Below, piece by piece: positions 5,520-7,266 of a stretch of 7,266 nucleotides of DNA (position 1 is the stretch's first letter; every line of letters begins with the position of its first letter). The DNA is from Dehalococcoidia bacterium. Lineage in GTDB: Bacteria; Chloroflexota; Dehalococcoidia; GIF9; AB-539-J10. Location: assembly GCA_030621105.1 (NCBI GenBank), contig JAUXIH010000049.1, forward strand, positions 1 through 7,266, in the 5' to 3' direction. Both the position numbers and the translations under genes were made by a program. Under the pieces are notes generated by a model, which did not search any database, was not told where the DNA came from, and worked only from the letters and a program-made list of their open reading frames with translations.

Positions 5520-5546
5520 ACTGCCGGGAAGCTAATCCATGCCATG
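5520..5546 (+). pseudogene. Relic of a second Fic N-terminus (TAGKLIHAM, then stop)
   Basis: In one frame this stretch reads T-A-G-K-L-I-H-A-M and is then stopped by TGA (5547-5549). The intact Fic gene has S-G-K-L-I-H-A-M-G at residues 11-19. The DNA from 5526 matches 5676 onward at 20 of 23 positions, at an offset of 150 bases. Two of the three mismatches are synonymous third-position changes (GGG/GGA, CTA/CTG), and the third is the first base after the ATG codon. Retention of codon structure suggests descent from a coding Fic copy rather than chance, but the match is short. Confidence 0.4.
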
Positions 5547-5556
5547 TGAAGCCGGG

Positions 5557-5585
5557 TTGCCAGTGATAGATAATTCTTGTATTAT
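5557..5585 (+). promoter_or_regulatory. Sigma70 promoter of the Fic gene
   Basis: -35 TTGCCA (5557-5562, 5/6), a 17-base spacer and -10 TATTAT (5580-5585, 5/6) form a strong promoter. The -10 overlaps the left arm of the operator dyad at 5582-5593, so a bound repressor would block RNA polymerase directly. Expected transcription start is about 5592, leaving a leader of about 50 bases with no ribosome binding site before the Fic ATG. Confidence 0.6.
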
Positions 5586-5645
5586 TAAACAAAGTACCTG
5601 TTTTGTTTAATAAGGGAAGAGCTTACTAAACTAGCGTTTAATATG
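5578..5645 (+). repeat. 68-bp promoter/operator element, copy B, ending at Fic start codon
   Basis: This element pairs with 4856-4923 (60/68). It contains a perfect 12-bp inverted repeat, TTATTAAACAAA (5582-5593) and TTTGTTTAATAA (5602-5613), around an 8-base spacer. A second dyad, TACTAAAC (5624-5631) and GTTTAATA (5636-5643), overlaps the first base of the start codon. In total four TATTAAAC-type half-sites cover the -10, the transcription start and the translation start. This is an operator for a dimeric repressor; the winged-helix Fic protein itself is the likeliest ligand. Confidence 0.75.
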
Positions 5646-6803
5646 GAAACCAATCTGTTTCAACACAGCCCCTCAGGAAAGCTGATCCATGCCATGGGTG
5701 GGTACCGGGCTTTTGTCCCCAACCCCCTACCCCCAAAGCTCAAATGGGACAGCTCACTGGTATCCCTGATTTCCCGGGCTGACCTGGCAGTGGGAACACT
5801 CTCCGGGCTTGGCGAGAACTTGCCTAATCCCCACCTGCTTATCTATCCCTTCATCAGGAGAGAAGCCATCCTCTCCTCACGCATTGAGGGCACACAGTCA
5901 TCGCTTTCCGACTTGCTGCTATTTGAAGCAACAAAGCTTGAGAAGCATCGGGATGTAAAAGAGGTTCAAAACTATGTGCGTGCTATGGAGTACGGGATTA
6001 AGCGGCTGGAGGAGTTGCCCCTGGGTTTGCGGCTCATTCGGGAATTACACGGCATTCTTATGGAAGAGGTACGCGGTGAGCACGCTACTCCCGGCGAATT
6101 TCGCCAATCCCAAAACTGGATTGGTTCACCAGGTTGCACCCTGGATGAAGCAACCTTCGTGCCTCCACCTGTCCCTGAGATGCAGGTTTCTCTCGGTCAA
6201 CTGGAAAAATTCCTGTACTCCCATACAGATATACCTCCTCTTGCTGAGCTGGCGTTAGTTCATTATCAGTTTGAGACGATCCATCCCTTCCTTGATGGCA
6301 ATGGGCGTATCGGGCGCCTGTTAATCACGCTTCTCCTTTGCCAGCAGGGGGTTCTCACCAAACCTCTGCTCTACCTCAGCGCCTTCTTTGAGCACCATCG
6401 CCAGGAGTATTACGAGCTTCTTCTAGGGGTAAGCCAGAGAGGGGCCTGGCGACAGTGGATAGAGTTCTTTTTGCAGGCAGTAGTTGAACAATCAAACGAT
6501 GCTGTCCAACGGGCTCGTCGCCTATCAAGCCTGCACCTTATCTACCACCTGCTCGGCCCGAAGAGGCATCTGCCGCCAACCGCCGAACAACTTATCGAGC
6601 TTATTTTTGCCAGGCCGATATTGAATGCCAAGATCGTCCAGACTTCTCTGGGGGTAACTTTTCCTGCTGCGCAGAAGGCTATAAATATACTCGAAGAGCA
6701 GGGTATTTTAGCGGAAATTACCGGCGCCAGGCGGAACAAGGCCTATGCCGCCAGGGAAATTCTCAAGATTTTAGAAGGGGACATACCCTTGCAGCAGGAG
6801 TGA
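5643..6803 (+). CDS. Fic-domain protein (AMPylase) with inhibitory motif and C-terminal winged helix
   Basis: The 386-residue protein has a Fic N-terminal region (FVPNPLPPKLKW, 24-35) with the inhibitory motif SSRIEG (78-83; S78, E82, G83, fitting [S/T]xxxE[G/N]), a target-docking flap (TFVPPPVPEM, 171-180), and the catalytic signature HPFLDGNGRIGR (214-225) with H214, D218, N220, R222 and R225 intact. A winged-helix DNA-binding region occupies about 312-380. Fic enzymes usually transfer AMP from ATP to hydroxyl side chains. The N-terminal motif places it in the self-inhibited class II, so no separate antitoxin is expected. ATG 5643 has no Shine-Dalgarno sequence, and the upstream operator runs into it; repression by its own winged helix is inferred. 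The target protein is unknown. Confidence 0.93.
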   Translation: METNLFQHSPSGKLIHAMGGYRAFVPNPLPPKLKWDSSLVSLISRADLAVGTLSGLGENLPNPHLLIYPFIRREAILSSRIEGTQSSLSDLLLFEATKLEKHRDVKEVQNYVRAMEYGIKRLEELPLGLRLIRELHGILMEEVRGEHATPGEFRQSQNWIGSPGCTLDEATFVPPPVPEMQVSLGQLEKFLYSHTDIPPLAELALVHYQFETIHPFLDGNGRIGRLLITLLLCQQGVLTKPLLYLSAFFEHHRQEYYELLLGVSQRGAWRQWIEFFLQAVVEQSNDAVQRARRLSSLHLIYHLLGPKRHLPPTAEQLIELIFARPILNAKIVQTSLGVTFPAAQKAINILEEQGILAEITGARRNKAYAAREILKILEGDIPLQQE

Positions 6804-6807
6804 AACT

Positions 6808-6879
6808 ATGGCGAGAGGGAAGAATAACAGGAACAACAATCGTAGAATCACTACTCCGCAGGATAGCTCCACTCTCTGA
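6808..6879 (+). CDS. Possible 23-residue basic ORF downstream of Fic
   Basis: ATG at 6808 lies four bases after the Fic stop and 7 bases after GGAG (6797-6800, within GCAGGAG), a good ribosome binding site formed by the last Fic codons. The frame encodes a short, very polar and basic peptide beginning MARGKNNRNNNRRITTPQD and ending at TGA 6877-6879. There is no membrane segment or known family. Close spacing suggests translation on the Fic transcript. It may be a real small protein, a fragment of a lost gene, or chance. Confidence 0.3.
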   Translation: MARGKNNRNNNRRITTPQDSSTL

Positions 6880-6901
6880 GTATATACTCATAATAGTGAG
6901 T
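6877..6901. repeat. 14-bp perfect palindrome with a third half-site
   Basis: TGAGTATATACTCA (6877-6890) is its own reverse complement, and a further TGAGT follows at 6897-6901, forming a second dyad ACTCA-TAATAG-TGAGT. It lies between two convergent genes, is AT-rich and has no T-run, so it does not look like an intrinsic terminator. A protein-binding site is possible. Confidence 0.45.
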
Positions 6902-6954
6902 GGATGCAGGAAAAAGCAAGCCTTCTGTAATATTCACCAGGCACGCACCCCACG

Positions 6955-7266
6955 TCACTTCACGAACCTGCCGTCATCCTTTGATTTTGGGAGCTTGTGC
7001 ACGTTCTTCTCCAGCCAGCCTGTTTTCACTTCATCTCTCGTTGTATCGAATCTCGGCACGTAGGGCTTGATGTCCAGGAGAGGTGTCCCGTCCACGATGT
7101 CCAGGTCCCAAACATGAAGTATGTTCTCCTGGACCCGAATCAGGCGCACCACCGAGATGCCGATGGGGTTGGGCCTGCTGGGGCCTCGCATGGCAAAGAC
7201 GCCGCGCTCCCTGTCGTCCATGTAGGGTTTGGCTTTCAGGGTCGCTTTCCGGGACAGGTGAAAGTG
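6955..7266 (-). CDS. trmO: TrmO/TsaA-family tRNA (t6A37) N6-methyltransferase, 5' end beyond window
   Basis: Only the C-terminal 103 residues are visible; the frame is open to the right edge, so the start is outside. The fragment begins HFHLSR and contains MDDRERGVFAMRGPSRPNPIG (16-36), the family hallmark RGVFATRxPxRPNPIGxS, then VVRL and DGTPLLDIKPYVPRFD (59-74), the DGTPxLDIKPYxPxxD signature. TrmO uses AdoMet to methylate N6 of threonylcarbamoyladenosine at position 37 of certain tRNAs through a beta-barrel fold unlike classical methyltransferases. The protein ends about 30 residues after the DIKPY motif, so it is the short form without the extra C-terminal domain of the enterobacterial protein. 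It is convergent with the Fic gene. Confidence 0.9.
   Translation of the reverse strand, partial: HFHLSRKATLKAKPYMDDRERGVFAMRGPSRPNPIGISVVRLIRVQENILHVWDLDIVDGTPLLDIKPYVPRFDTTRDEVKTGWLEKNVHKLPKSKDDGRFVK

Noticed and set aside
5387..5545. Upstream extension of the epimerase frame by 53 residues
   Set aside because: The added residues are arginine- and leucine-rich without VOC homology, have no ribosome site, and contain the gene's own promoter. The GGAGG-supported ATG at 5386 matches the family's normal start.
5471..5566. 31-codon plus-strand ORF with GGAGG at 5461-5465, three cysteines in the second half
   Set aside because: Good ribosome site, but it overlaps the Fic relic in another frame, covers the Fic -35 box and epimerase promoter sequence, and shows no family resemblance. 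Chance is more likely.
6800..7063. GTG-started 87-codon plus-strand frame overlapping the Fic stop as GTGA
   Set aside because: It runs antisense into the TrmO gene, has no homology, and the ribosome site there is spaced for the ATG at 6808 instead.

Overview
The window reads as ordinary bacterial chromosome: strong Shine-Dalgarno sites (AGGAGG), sigma70-type promoters, dense gene packing, and flanks of about 57-60% GC in the lines I counted. The mix of a nitroreductase, a YbjQ-family protein, a methylmalonyl-CoA-epimerase-like VOC protein, a Fic protein and a TrmO-type protein would suit an environmental anaerobe such as a Chloroflexota/Dehalococcoidia relative. That taxonomic guess is weak.

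Layout. (1) 1-541: a minus-strand operon of a 71-residue two-helix membrane protein and a YbjQ-family protein, joined by a 4-base GTGA overlap, with a candidate promoter at 512-541. (2) 662-1390: a plus-strand FMN nitroreductase preceded by a possible 15-codon leader ORF. (3) 1431-4822: a lower-GC block (about 38-45% in sampled lines) bounded by two imperfect 27-bp direct repeats. It holds a consensus promoter running almost directly into an intrinsic terminator (candidate small RNA or attenuator), a DUF4238 gene, and a convergent minus-strand operon of a DpnA-like beta-class GATC adenine methyltransferase, a DpnII-type restriction endonuclease and an unknown 69-residue protein. This looks like a small acquired defence island. 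(4) 4856-6879: an epimerase-like VOC gene and a Fic gene. A 68-bp element ending exactly at the Fic start codon occurs twice (60/68 identical): once in front of Fic with a good promoter, and once on the other side of the epimerase gene without a -35 box or a Fic gene. A short in-frame relic of a Fic N-terminus lies between them. (5) 6955-7266: the C-terminal part of a TrmO-family tRNA methyltransferase, running off the window.

How the genes may work together. The methyltransferase and endonuclease should form a GATC restriction-modification pair, with DUF4238 as a possible accessory defence gene. The Fic protein carries its own inhibitory motif and a C-terminal winged-helix domain. Its promoter is covered by four TATTAAAC-type half-sites, so autoregulation is the simplest model. 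The duplicated operator and the Fic relic suggest that a tandem Fic copy was lost and that the epimerase gene now sits in the scar. No CRISPR array, rRNA or tRNA gene, or transposase was seen.
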